Source of the DNA: Rhodothermales bacterium
GTDB taxonomy: Bacteria; Bacteroidota; Rhodothermia; Rhodothermales; UBA10348
Direction of reading: 5' to 3'
DNA length: 64,000 nucleotides
NCBI GenBank assembly: GCA_017643395.1
Contig: JAEPNP010000003.1
Span: 428,899 to 492,898 of the forward strand
The notes under the pieces are model-generated. The model was not told where the DNA came from. It made no database searches and worked only from the letters and a program-made list of their open reading frames with translations. The number at the start of each line of letters is the position of its first letter. Position 1 is the stretch's first letter. A program made the translations under genes and the position numbers. Of this stretch, positions 1-10,172 are shown one piece after another.

Positions 1-160
1 GAGGCCCGAGGGCACGGGCTCATTCCTGTTTAGCCGCGGGTATACCGGCGGCCTGAGGGTTTGTTCAGCCCATCGGAGAGGCAAAAACCGGGCTTCTTCG
101 AGGCTCCACGAGGCGGCTGTCGCGGGAGTCATGCGGCGGTCACTCTGGGCGGACACGGTG

Positions 161-922
161 CTACGCTGCCCGATTTCCCATTTTCTGAAGATGGGACCGC
201 AACTGCACCAGCACCTTGCCCAGAATCTGGGAGATGCGGGCCTCCGTACGGTCCATCAGCCCGGCGATTTCGCGAAGCGTCAGATTCTCGAAGTAGTACA
301 GGGCGATGATCGTCTGCTCACGCTCCGGCAGGTCGTTGATCAGCGTCTGTATGTAGTCTTTCAGGCTCTGGCGGTCAATCTTTTCGAAGGCCTCGAACGT
401 TTCCTCGTTCGGAATGGACTCGATGATGGTCTGGTCTCCTTCCTTGTCGATCGGAGCGTGCAGCGACAGGGAGAACCGGCACTGTGCGTCCCGCAGCAGT
501 GTGTGATAGTCGGTAAGAGAGATGCCCAGGTAGTCCGCCACGTCGCCGTCGGTCGGCTCGTCGCCCAGAACCTGGCGCAGGGTGTCCATGGCGCGGTGGG
601 CTTCCGCCAGTCGGCGACGCCGTTCACGGGGGAGCGCATCAATGCTTCGCAGGTAGTCGACGAGGGCGCCGCGGATGCGGCCGTAGGCGTACGAGACGAA
701 GGGCGTGCCGCGTTCGGGGTCGTAGCCGTCCAGGGCCTGAAGCAGGCCGAGCAACCCGACGTTCTCGAGGTCGTCACGGGAGGCCAACGGGTGGTCCGGA
801 ACGCTGAGCCTCCCGACGATGGACCGTACCAGCGGCACGGCGGCCATGACAACCGCTTCCCGGTTCCGGGGCGTCGGTTCTTCCGTGTATCGGACTGCGT
901 GACTCTGAAGATCTCGGGCCAT
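161..922 (-). CDS. fliA: Flagellar sigma factor FliA (sigma-28)
   Basis: The 253-residue protein is a group-3 sigma factor that should direct RNA polymerase to late flagellar promoters. A sigma-2 region lies at about residues 50-93 (DLENVGLLGLLQALDGYDP), a sigma-3 region at about 100-150, and a sigma-4 helix-turn-helix at about 200-245 (LTLREIAGLMDRTEARISQI). The length is usual for FliA. It starts at ATG and is the last flagellar gene of the motA-flh unit, 22 bp after a small ORF. Its expected anti-sigma factor FlgM is encoded at 28110-28451, and sites matching the FliA consensus occur at 32770-32796 and 36428-36454. A WhiG-type sporulation sigma is the only close alternative, and the context rules it out. 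Confidence 0.95.
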   Translation of the reverse strand: MARDLQSHAVRYTEEPTPRNREAVVMAAVPLVRSIVGRLSVPDHPLASRDDLENVGLLGLLQALDGYDPERGTPFVSYAYGRIRGALVDYLRSIDALPRERRRRLAEAHRAMDTLRQVLGDEPTDGDVADYLGISLTDYHTLLRDAQCRFSLSLHAPIDKEGDQTIIESIPNEETFEAFEKIDRQSLKDYIQTLINDLPEREQTIIALYYFENLTLREIAGLMDRTEARISQILGKVLVQLRSHLQKMGNRAA

Positions 923-944
923 GGTGGATCGGTGCTAGGTTCGC

Positions 945-1220
945 TCAGGCCGCCTTGGCGTCCTTTGCGTTGGCTTCCGCGGATGCGTCCTTGGAGGCGC
1001 CGGGTTGGGCAGTGGGCCGGGCAGGGGACTGCGGCGCAGCAGCTGCCTGCTCAAGAATGCGCTGAATCACGACGTCTCCAAGCAGCAGAACTACATAGAC
1101 GGCAAGTCCTGAACCGGCTCCGGTCAGGACGGCCTTCTCTACCGGTGCGCCGCCGAGCATCTGGTTGATGAACGTCAGGATTCCGATGAGACCGCTGAAC
1201 TGGGAAAAGAGGGCGCGCAT
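945..1220 (-). CDS. Small membrane protein of unknown function in the flhFG-fliA unit
   Basis: The predicted 91-residue protein has one clear hydrophobic segment at about residues 30-52. A low-complexity Ala/Pro/Lys-rich tail (about residues 58-91) follows and would lie in the cytoplasm or periplasm. I do not recognise a family. The gene has an ATG start and high third-position GC, and sits 55 bp downstream of flhG and 22 bp upstream of fliA, so it is probably co-transcribed with them. A role linked to flagellar placement or FliA control is only a guess from context. Confidence 0.6.
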   Translation of the reverse strand: MRALFSQFSGLIGILTFINQMLGGAPVEKAVLTGAGSGLAVYVVLLLGDVVIQRILEQAAAAPQSPARPTAQPGASKDASAEANAKDAKAA

Positions 1221-1275
1221 GATGGAGGGTGAAAATGGTCCGTCCGGGGACTTTGCAAGGAGTGTGCCCGAAGAC

Positions 1276-1980
1276 TCAGTTCATCGCGAGGGGAGCGAGT
1301 GTTTGAAAGACGCCGCAGCGAACCCGGCGTGCGAGGTCCACAAACGCGTGTTCTGCGTGAGAGTCCGTGAGTACGGCCGGGATCTGCTGCCGGACGGAAG
1401 ACCGGATGGTCCCGGAAAATGGTACCCAGCCGGCATACAGAATCTTCCGGTCAAGAAAGTGTGTAGTGAGGGCAGAAAACCGCGAAATCACGCCTCCAGC
1501 GTCGATTTCCGAATCCGCCATGTTGACCGCTCCGGCAAGCGGATAGGCCGGGTCGCGGGTCCATACAAGCTTGCACAGGGCATAGGCATCCGCAGCTGCG
1601 GTGGGCTCATCCACGAGCACCAGCAGGCTGGCGTCTGCCCGGTCCATGGCCCACCGAACTCCCGGGCCAATCCCGGCCGGGGCGTCGATGACAACGAGGT
1701 CGTATGCGGTGCGGGCCCTGGCCAATTCCAGATCCAGCAAACTCAGCGCCTCGTCCTGATCGTGAAGGCCCTCCGGGGGCGCGATCAGGCTGACACTGCG
1801 ACTGTGTCCGAGCAGATAGGCGCATGAACCCTGGCCTGCGTCGGCATCAACCAGCGCGACGGACCGTCCCTCCCGGGACCATGTCACGGCCAGGTTCACG
1901 GCAAGCAGACTCTTGCCGACGCCGCCCTTCCCGCTGACTACGGCCAGCACAGTCGGCTCGTGAGGCGTGCGGTCACGCAT
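1276..1980 (-). CDS. flhG: Flagellar number regulator FlhG (MinD/ParA-like ATPase)
   Basis: This 234-residue MinD-like ATPase should control flagellar number by antagonising FlhF at the pole. The deviant Walker A motif KGGVGKS is at about residues 18-24, with DADAGQG about 25 residues further on and the switch-II-type motif VIDAPAG in mid-protein. A longer ORF starts at 2031. I prefer the ATG at 1980 because it overlaps the flhF stop codon in an ATGCGTGA arrangement (8 bp), typical of translational coupling. The other start would force a 59 bp overlap and add a low-complexity leader. The flhA-flhF-flhG-fliA order is a widespread polar-flagellum arrangement. Confidence 0.88.
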   Translation of the reverse strand: MRDRTPHEPTVLAVVSGKGGVGKSLLAVNLAVTWSREGRSVALVDADAGQGSCAYLLGHSRSVSLIAPPEGLHDQDEALSLLDLELARARTAYDLVVIDAPAGIGPGVRWAMDRADASLLVLVDEPTAAADAYALCKLVWTRDPAYPLAGAVNMADSEIDAGGVISRFSALTTHFLDRKILYAGWVPFSGTIRSSVRQQIPAVLTDSHAEHAFVDLARRVRCGVFQTLAPLAMN

Positions 1981-3067
1981 CGCAGACGCGGCGGGCAAAG
2001 CGGGCGGGATCCCAGGCTTCAAGGCCTTCACCCGTAATGCCGCTCTGCAGCAGGGCAGCGACCGGAGTCTGCATCACGATGAGTCGTTCAGTCACGTGAC
2101 CGAGCGCAGGAGCCTGATCCACATGCGTGACCACTACCGAGTCGGCACGCTCGCCTTCTCGCGCCGTGGCGCCGACGGCGGCCCGGGCATCAACAACCAG
2201 TCGGACGTGCCCGGAGGTGCCGTTGGGCATGCGAAATCCCGCCGGGGTGTCGATGAGCACATCGCCGTCCAGACCCTCAAGTGCGGAGGCGAGTGCCTCA
2301 CGGCTGCACCGGAGCACCTGCAGGTCAAAGCTTTCGAACATGCTTGTCGGATCCTGCCAACCTCGCATGCGCTCACGAGAGGGGGCGACCACCACGATCC
2401 AGGGGGCGCGGCGACCCGCTCGCACGCGGGAAAGTGCGGCGCGAACCACAAGCGACGTCTTGCCGGCTCCGGGAGCGCCAACGAATGCGACGCGCCGGGG
2501 TGCTCGGCCGCTCACACGGGGCGGCAGACTGCGGGCCAACTCCCTCACCGCGTCCGTGACCGAGGTTTCACGACTGATCTCGGCCAACTGGCGGGCGCGG
2601 CGAGGCCGCAGACCCTGGCGGATCAGCTGCATGAACACAGGATTCAGGGCGATGGGCTCCGTGGCCGGCTCCAATCGCTCCGTGCCGTGCTCGGGCTCTG
2701 GAATCGGATCCGGGGTCGGCACCGATTGAAACCCGTCGGCGCTGGCCGTGAGTCTGGCGAACACGTCCGTCGCCGGACGAATGCGGTCATGGAGCAGCAC
2801 GCCGGTGCCACGCTCCGGGCGGCGCAGTGCGCCGGGGGCGGGTGCGGGCACGAACGCTGGGCGTGGTTCGGGTTGTTCCTGCACGAGTACGTCTACGGAG
2901 GTTGCGGAGCGCCGGGTGTCGGAGGAGGGAAGCCCCACCGCTATGCGGGCACGGCGGCCGGCACTCTCGGGTTCTGCCTGCAGCATCACTACCGAATCGC
3001 CCCAGAGGCTGCGGGCTTCGGCCAGTGCGTCGGCGATGGTGGTTCCGGTAAGGTTGCGGATGTCCAT
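1973..3067 (-). CDS. flhF: Flagellar placement GTPase FlhF (SRP-like)
   Basis: The protein has 364 residues. An N-terminal segment (1-60) has FlhF character (ADALAEARSLWGDSVVML), a Pro-rich linker follows, then an N domain at about 140-190 and a G domain from about 190. The P-loop GAPGAGKT is at 197-204. FlhF normally forms a GTP-dependent heterodimer that sets the flagellar site at the pole. The usual DTAGR and TKxD motifs appear here as DTPAG (273-277) and THVD (314-317), so nucleotide binding or guanine specificity may be altered. It starts with ATG 5 bp after flhA and overlaps flhG by 8 bp. Confidence 0.87.
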   Translation of the reverse strand: MDIRNLTGTTIADALAEARSLWGDSVVMLQAEPESAGRRARIAVGLPSSDTRRSATSVDVLVQEQPEPRPAFVPAPAPGALRRPERGTGVLLHDRIRPATDVFARLTASADGFQSVPTPDPIPEPEHGTERLEPATEPIALNPVFMQLIRQGLRPRRARQLAEISRETSVTDAVRELARSLPPRVSGRAPRRVAFVGAPGAGKTSLVVRAALSRVRAGRRAPWIVVVAPSRERMRGWQDPTSMFESFDLQVLRCSREALASALEGLDGDVLIDTPAGFRMPNGTSGHVRLVVDARAAVGATAREGERADSVVVTHVDQAPALGHVTERLIVMQTPVAALLQSGITGEGLEAWDPARFARRVCDA

Positions 3068-3072
3068 GGGGA

Positions 3073-5178
<2,106 letters not shown>

Positions 5179-5183
5179 AGGGA

Positions 5184-6248
5184 TCAGAGTTCGCGCTGCT
5201 GCTGTCGGTAGATTTCAGCCAGGATGGTTGCCACTGCGGGATACAGGTCCGCGGGGATCTCGGCCATCTCTTCGACGGTGTGGTACAAAGCCCGGGCCAA
5301 GGGCCGGTCCTCGACCATGGGCACGTCGAATTCGCGGGCGAGTGCCTTGATGCGCAGCGCGCGTTTGCGCACGCCCTTGGCCAGGACGAGTGGCGCAGGG
5401 GACTCTTCCGGATTGTACCGGAGCATGACGGCAAAGTGGGTCGGGTTGGTGACCACCACATCGGCCTTCAGGATGGCATGGTCCAGACGCGGCCGGCGTT
5501 TCATTTCCATGGCCAGCTGGCGCCTGCGGGACTTCACGTGAGGATCTCCCTGGCTCTCACGGTTCTCGTCCTTGATTTCCTGCTTGCTCATCTTGAGGTC
5601 GCGCTTGTAGCGCCACTTCTCGAAGGCCGCGTCGATGGCGGAAAGCAGGATCAGGACAATCAGAAGCTGGAACACCATGATCATCATCCACTGGCCGGCC
5701 ATGGCCATGACCTGCTCGATGGTCAGAGCCGGAAGCATCAGGATCTCCTCCATGCGGGCGGCGATGTACTGCCAGGCCACGGGACCGACCACCGCGATCT
5801 TGAGCACGGCCTTGCCGGTATTGAACGCTCCCTGGGCAGAGAAAATGCGTTGCAGGCCCTTGAGCGGAGAGATCTTGTCGGGCTTCGGCTCCAGCGGCTT
5901 CATTGTGAGATTCAGGCCGCTCTGGGCCGCCTGAATGCCGACCGAGGTGATGAACAGCACGCCCACGAAGGGTCCAAGGATCATCACCACCTGCATGCCC
6001 GAATCCTGCAGGATCCCGGGAATGGCCTGCAGATTGACCTCGGTCGTTGCCGAGGCCAGAAACAGGTTGCCGGACAGCAACTTCAGTGATTCAAAAGCCC
6101 GAGGCAGGAAGGCCGTGATCATGGTCATGCCTGCCAGGAGTAGGGCGATGGACGTCACGTCCTGACTCTTGAAGAGGTTGCCGTCTTCCCGCGCCTTCTT
6201 GAGCCGTTGCGGTGTGGGATCAAAAATCTTGTCGGACCGATCCGCCAT
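5184..6248 (-). CDS. flhB: Flagellar export switch protein FlhB
   Basis: This 354-residue export gate component has four membrane segments in its first 210 residues. The cytoplasmic autocleavage domain carries the NPTH motif at residues 268-271, where cleavage between N and P switches export from hook to filament substrates. It has an ATG start that overlaps the fliR stop codon (TGATG), so the two are translationally coupled. Its partner in the substrate switch, FliK, is encoded at 15678-19076 and is unusually long. Confidence 0.96.
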   Translation of the reverse strand: MADRSDKIFDPTPQRLKKAREDGNLFKSQDVTSIALLLAGMTMITAFLPRAFESLKLLSGNLFLASATTEVNLQAIPGILQDSGMQVVMILGPFVGVLFITSVGIQAAQSGLNLTMKPLEPKPDKISPLKGLQRIFSAQGAFNTGKAVLKIAVVGPVAWQYIAARMEEILMLPALTIEQVMAMAGQWMMIMVFQLLIVLILLSAIDAAFEKWRYKRDLKMSKQEIKDENRESQGDPHVKSRRRQLAMEMKRRPRLDHAILKADVVVTNPTHFAVMLRYNPEESPAPLVLAKGVRKRALRIKALAREFDVPMVEDRPLARALYHTVEEMAEIPADLYPAVATILAEIYRQQQREL

Positions 6249-7027
6249 CAGCGCAGGGCGTCGATCATGTCAAGCACCGCAGCCATGGCTGCGTCCGTCA
6301 GCTCCGGAGCCAGGGGAATCAGGTTCTGCACGAACATGACGGCGAGGCTCAGGCCGATCAAAAGCTTGATGGGCATGCCGAGGGAGAAGAGGTCGGCTTG
6401 CGGGACCACCCGGGCAAAAATGCCCATGGCGGATTCGACCAGGAAGAAGGTGACCATGAATGGACTCGCGATGCGCAGTCCGGTCGAAAACAATCCTCCC
6501 GCCATCGCCAACAAATGCGGTCCGGAGGCTTCGATTTCGGACCCGGCAAGCGGGATCGCCTCAAACGAGATGACCAAAGCCTGCAGGAGCATGTGGTGCC
6601 CGTCGAGCATGATGAACACCAACAGGAACACCATCATCACGATGCGGCCGAGCGGGTTGGTATTGGCATTTGTCGTCGGATCGAACACAGCTGCCATCGC
6701 CAGTCCCATCTGGAAGCCAAGCACGTCGGTAGCGTATTGCACACCCCAGAACAGGAACTGGGCAGCAAAGCCGATCACGAGACCGGTAAGCAGCTCGATA
6801 CCAATGGCCACGACCAGCCCGAGCGGCCGAGCAATCAAGTGGGCAGGAGGCAGGCTGACGAAGCCCACCACTACCCAGGAGAGCATGATCGCCAGCAGCA
6901 GACGCACCTTGGTCGGAATGGACTTGTGCCCAAACACCGGCGCAGCCGTCATCATTGCGCCCACGCGGACGAAAATCAGGAAGATGGCCGCGATCCGGAC
7001 CGGATCGAGTAGTTCTTCCGGTCTCAC
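6248..7027 (-). CDS. fliR: Flagellar export gate protein FliR
   Basis: Integral membrane component of the FliPQR export channel, with about six hydrophobic segments over 259 residues, the usual FliR length. A longer open frame runs upstream through fliQ. The natural start is GTG at 7027, which overlaps the fliQ stop (GTGA) and gives the N terminus MRPEELLDPVRIAAIFLIF, as expected for the family. The 3' end overlaps flhB (TGATG). Confidence 0.92.
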   Translation of the reverse strand: MRPEELLDPVRIAAIFLIFVRVGAMMTAAPVFGHKSIPTKVRLLLAIMLSWVVVGFVSLPPAHLIARPLGLVVAIGIELLTGLVIGFAAQFLFWGVQYATDVLGFQMGLAMAAVFDPTTNANTNPLGRIVMMVFLLVFIMLDGHHMLLQALVISFEAIPLAGSEIEASGPHLLAMAGGLFSTGLRIASPFMVTFFLVESAMGIFARVVPQADLFSLGMPIKLLIGLSLAVMFVQNLIPLAPELTDAAMAAVLDMIDALR

Positions 7028-7293
7028 TGGGAAACGCTTGGGATGAACTGGAAGACGCGCGTGGCGAAGTCGGTCATCATCTCCAGCATCCACGGTGTCA
7101 ACGCCAGCAGCACACCCCCGACAATGACAATCTTCGGGATGTAGCTCAGGGTCATCTCCTGCATGGAGGTGATGGCTTGAAAGAGTGACACGCAAATACC
7201 GACGGCAAGCGCGGCTACCAGCAGGGGGCCGGCGAGCATCACCGCCAGCTGCATGGATTGCTGGATCCAATAGAGGGCAACATCAACATTCAT
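7024..7293 (-). CDS. fliQ: Flagellar export gate protein FliQ
   Basis: The 89-residue protein has two hydrophobic helices (about residues 13-40 and 50-75) and the family N-terminal pattern with a FQAITSMQEMTLSYIPK core. It contributes to the FliPQR channel. It starts at ATG, lies 12 bp after fliP and overlaps the fliR start by GTGA. Confidence 0.95.
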   Translation of the reverse strand: MNVDVALYWIQQSMQLAVMLAGPLLVAALAVGICVSLFQAITSMQEMTLSYIPKIVIVGGVLLALTPWMLEMMTDFATRVFQFIPSVSQ

Positions 7294-7305
7294 GGCAGCA
7301 GCGGA

Positions 7306-8244
7306 TCAGGCGCCGAGGTAGGCGCTAACAACGGATTGCACGATGAGGTACCAGCCGTCGGCCAGCACAAACAGAAGGAGCTTCATCGGCAGCGAGATCA
7401 TTACCGGTGGAAGCATCATCATGCCCATCGACATGAGCACCGATGCGACGATCAGGTCGACGATGAGGAAGGGCAGGAAAATCATGAAGCCGATCTGAAA
7501 AGCGATCCGCAGTTCGCTGATCACGTAGGCCGGCACCAGGACGTAGAACGGGGTTTCGCCGCCGTTCTGGAAACTGTTGATGCCCGCCATGTCCATGAAG
7601 AGCGTCAGGTCCTTCTGGCGGGTTTGGGAGAGCATGAACCGCTTGATGGGCACCGAGGCGCGGTCAAAGGCCTCCTGCTGGGAGATGGCGCCGTTCATGT
7701 AGGGATCCAGGGCGTCGCGATGGATTTCGCTGAAGACCGGAGCCATGATGAACATGGTCAGGAAGAGGGCGAGGCCGATGAGCACCTGGGTAGGTGGCGA
7801 CTGGGCCGTGCCCATGGCCTGACGAAGGATGCCCAGAACCACCACAAGCCGGGTGAAGCTGGTCATCAGAATGACGATGGCGGGCGCCAGCGAAAGGACC
7901 GTCAGCAGCAGTAGCAGCTGTATGGGCAGGGCGTAGCCCTCGCCGTCCGGGTCTCCAAGCTGCACGGAGGGCAATCTCGAAAGCGCACCGGACGGGCCGT
8001 TGGCCTGTCTGGTGGTCGGGGTGTTGCCGCCGGCTTGTGCGCCAGCCTGAGCGGCGGCCTGCGTGGCCGCGTCCTGGATCTGACCGGTGAGGTCTTGCGC
8101 CTGCTGTCCGGCAGCCTGAAGGACCTGCTGGAAGGCAGCCTGGTCTACCGCAGGCGGCAGTTCCACCTGTCGTGCCAGTGCCGATTCGACCGGCAATGCG
8201 AGGAACAGCGCAAACAGGAGCGAGAGGAAGCGAACTCGCGACAT
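7306..8244 (-). CDS. fliP: Flagellar export gate protein FliP
   Basis: FliP forms the core of the export channel. From the ATG at 8244 the protein has 312 residues: a cleavable signal peptide (about 1-24, ending ALA), a periplasmic Gln/Ala-rich stretch of about 85 residues, then the conserved membrane domain with motifs MTSFTRLVVVLGILRQAMGT and PFLIVDLIVASVLMSMGMMM. An upstream in-frame start at 8373 lies inside fliO and is unlikely. The Ala/Gln-rich insert makes this FliP longer than the typical 245 residues. The start is two bases after the fliO stop. Confidence 0.93.
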   Translation of the reverse strand: MSRVRFLSLLFALFLALPVESALARQVELPPAVDQAAFQQVLQAAGQQAQDLTGQIQDAATQAAAQAGAQAGGNTPTTRQANGPSGALSRLPSVQLGDPDGEGYALPIQLLLLLTVLSLAPAIVILMTSFTRLVVVLGILRQAMGTAQSPPTQVLIGLALFLTMFIMAPVFSEIHRDALDPYMNGAISQQEAFDRASVPIKRFMLSQTRQKDLTLFMDMAGINSFQNGGETPFYVLVPAYVISELRIAFQIGFMIFLPFLIVDLIVASVLMSMGMMMLPPVMISLPMKLLLFVLADGWYLIVQSVVSAYLGA

Positions 8245-8246
8245 GA

Positions 8247-9005
8247 TCAATTGCTGGCTCCGGTGGGAGGGTAGAGGGTGTTGGCCTTGTAGGTCTTCTT
8301 GCCGGAATAGCGCTTGAGCACGTGCATGAAGTCGGGGCCGTCCGAAATGGCTGATGCTGTGGCGACGGTCCATTCGGGGATTTCGATGTCCGGGTCGTCG
8401 GGCAGGGCCAGCGGTGGCTCGGCGCGCTGCTTCGGCTTCGGTGTGACCATGGCGCGGGCGGCGCGCGAGAGTGAGGTGGTCCAGGACGGCTCGGCCGGTG
8501 ATTCCGGCGGTGCTGTCGTCATCTCCGGTCCCGGAAACTGGCTGGCGGGGTACGCCTTCAGCAGTGAGATCTGGCCGGAGCTCACACCGAGAAGCAGGAC
8601 CTCATCGGAGCAGCGGACCAGACGTACCTCCTGACTGGTTCCCAGACGGAAGCGCCCGATGTCCTGGAGGTGTCCGTGAGGCCCGCCGGGGCGCTTCTTC
8701 TGCCGCAGCCAGAGGGCCCACAGGCCACCCGCTGCAAGCAGCACAATGACCAGCATGTAGCCGGGGCCGATCAAACTGGGGTCGGCAGCGAAGGGGGTCT
8801 CCGCCTCGTCGATCGAGGGCGACTCGGTGACGAGTTCGGTATCGACAGGCAGGGTGGAAGCGGCCTGCTCGGTCGGGTCAGGCAGGAAGGCGATAGCCGT
8901 CCAGACAATGACCAGAAGAATACTCAGAAACAGCGCGCGGCGAAGGCTGTCACGGGGTGACGGCGCATCTCCGGTGGGCGGAAAGTTTGTGCGCATGTTC
9001 GGCAT
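8247..9005 (-). CDS. fliO: FliO-like flagellar export assembly protein
   Basis: This 252-residue protein has two hydrophobic segments. One lies near the N terminus (about 25-43). The other (about 80-98) is followed by a small beta-rich cytoplasmic domain (IGRFRLGTSQEVRLVRCSDE) that resembles FliO, the scaffold for FliP assembly. FliO is poorly conserved, so the call rests on this pattern plus position directly before fliP. A Pro-rich tail follows. The 168 bp gap upstream contains a sigma-54-like site, so transcription may restart here. Confidence 0.72.
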   Translation of the reverse strand: MPNMRTNFPPTGDAPSPRDSLRRALFLSILLVIVWTAIAFLPDPTEQAASTLPVDTELVTESPSIDEAETPFAADPSLIGPGYMLVIVLLAAGGLWALWLRQKKRPGGPHGHLQDIGRFRLGTSQEVRLVRCSDEVLLLGVSSGQISLLKAYPASQFPGPEMTTAPPESPAEPSWTTSLSRAARAMVTPKPKQRAEPPLALPDDPDIEIPEWTVATASAISDGPDFMHVLKRYSGKKTYKANTLYPPTGASN

Positions 9006-9070
9006 CGTTTGCGTTGGAAGACGTCCCGTTGCCGCTTTGTGGCGGTTTCAGGGATCTGCCAGGCGTGAAT

Positions 9071-9085
9071 GCCAGAATGATGCCA
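9071..9085 (-). promoter_or_regulatory. Weak sigma-54-type promoter candidate before fliO
   Basis: The minus strand reads TGGCATCATTCTGGC, which fits GG-N10-GC with a good -24 element and a poor -12 (TGGC for TTGC). It lies 66 nt upstream of fliO in the only sizeable gap of the mot-fli-flh unit. CTGGCA occurs three times in 30 nt here, and a GTCCGG/CCGGAC hairpin (9094-9110) lies just upstream. Confidence 0.33.
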
Positions 9086-9173
9086 GCGCACTCGTCCGGG
9101 GAGGCCGGACGGCGAGAATCAGAATGTGTCAGGGCAGGTGAGGCGGAGTCCGGCCGCCCTCGCGTGAGTCAAC

Positions 9174-10172
9174 TCAGCGCAACAGCTTGTCGGTTGCTCG
9201 GGCAGCCAGCGCCGTGATGCGCACTCCGAACTGTTCGTCGATTACCACAGCTTCGCCCTCGGCGATGAGCCGGTTGTTGGCGAACACCTGAAGCGGTTCG
9301 CCGACCAGTTTGTCGAGTTCTAGCACACTCCCGCTGGTAAGACGGAGGATGTCGGCCAGGGGCATGCGCCTTCTGCCGAGTTCCACGGTCACCTCCAACT
9401 CGACTCCGGCGAGCAGTCCCAGCCGGGCCTGTCCCTGAGCACTGATGGTCTCGGGACCGAGGTCCGGGAATCCAGCGGATTGAATGCGTACGCCGCCAGC
9501 GTTCGCTCCGGGAGGAAGCGTATCCGACGCGTCCGGGCTTGGTCCACCGCCCGCAGACGCGGGCGCGCTTCCGACGGCACTCGGGGGCAGGCCTGCCGCA
9601 AAGTCTTCGTTCCCTGCTGAACCGGACTTCTCCATCACAATCTCGCTCTCTGGTTGTTCGCTGAGATAGGTATCGGCAGGCTCGTCGGTACTCTCAACCG
9701 CGACAGAATCGACCAGCACGAAGCCGTGCAGGATGGCACCTTCCCACTCCATGAAGAAGGGGAGCTTGTTGGTTGTCTTCTGAAAGACGACCTGATCCAG
9801 CGCGTTACCGGGGGCCTTGATCAGCAATTCGGGCGGATTCAGATCGACACCTACCGACGAGAAGTGCGACTGAACCGCTGCCACAAAAAGGCCGGCCAGC
9901 TCCAGGCTGATGTCTTCATAGTCCTCATCACCCACCCGCGTCTGCACGCCCAGCTTGAGGCCTGCGATCAGAGGCAGCCACTCGGGGTCCAGCAGGACAC
10001 CGAACGAGCCACTGGTCGGGTAGACGCCCAGCAGGGAGCGCACGTCGTCCCGCAACTCGTCTTCCACCGCAGCCTGCAGCGTCGAAAACTTGAGCGGGGC
10101 CGAATCGCCCAGCATGGTCGACAGGAGTGCTTTCGCGGCCTCGCCAGCCTGTGAGAGCATTTCGCTATTCAT
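9174..10172 (-). CDS. fliN: Flagellar motor switch protein FliN (FliY-like, with N-terminal domain)
   Basis: The 332-residue protein ends in a canonical SpoA/FliN domain (about residues 250-330, LGRRRMPLADILRLTSGSVL). This forms the C-ring and binds export components. About 180 residues come before it and resemble the CheC-like domain of FliY-type proteins, joined by a Ser/Gly/Pro-rich linker. The phosphatase E-x-x-N motifs of active CheC/FliY are not evident in the N-terminal part, so it may be structural only. Its ATG overlaps the fliM stop by 8 bp. Confidence 0.88.
   Translation of the reverse strand: MNSEMLSQAGEAAKALLSTMLGDSAPLKFSTLQAAVEDELRDDVRSLLGVYPTSGSFGVLLDPEWLPLIAGLKLGVQTRVGDEDYEDISLELAGLFVAAVQSHFSSVGVDLNPPELLIKAPGNALDQVVFQKTTNKLPFFMEWEGAILHGFVLVDSVAVESTDEPADTYLSEQPESEIVMEKSGSAGNEDFAAGLPPSAVGSAPASAGGGPSPDASDTLPPGANAGGVRIQSAGFPDLGPETISAQGQARLGLLAGVELEVTVELGRRRMPLADILRLTSGSVLELDKLVGEPLQVFANNRLIAEGEAVVIDEQFGVRITALAARATDKLLR

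Noticed and set aside
1..23. Possible gene start ATG at 23 on the minus strand with an inverted repeat at 1-21
   Set aside because: Only seven codons are visible before the window edge, too little to support a gene or terminator.
131..1168. Long plus-strand ORF over fliA
   Set aside because: It is an antisense shadow caused by high GC at third positions. The minus-strand FliA is unambiguous.
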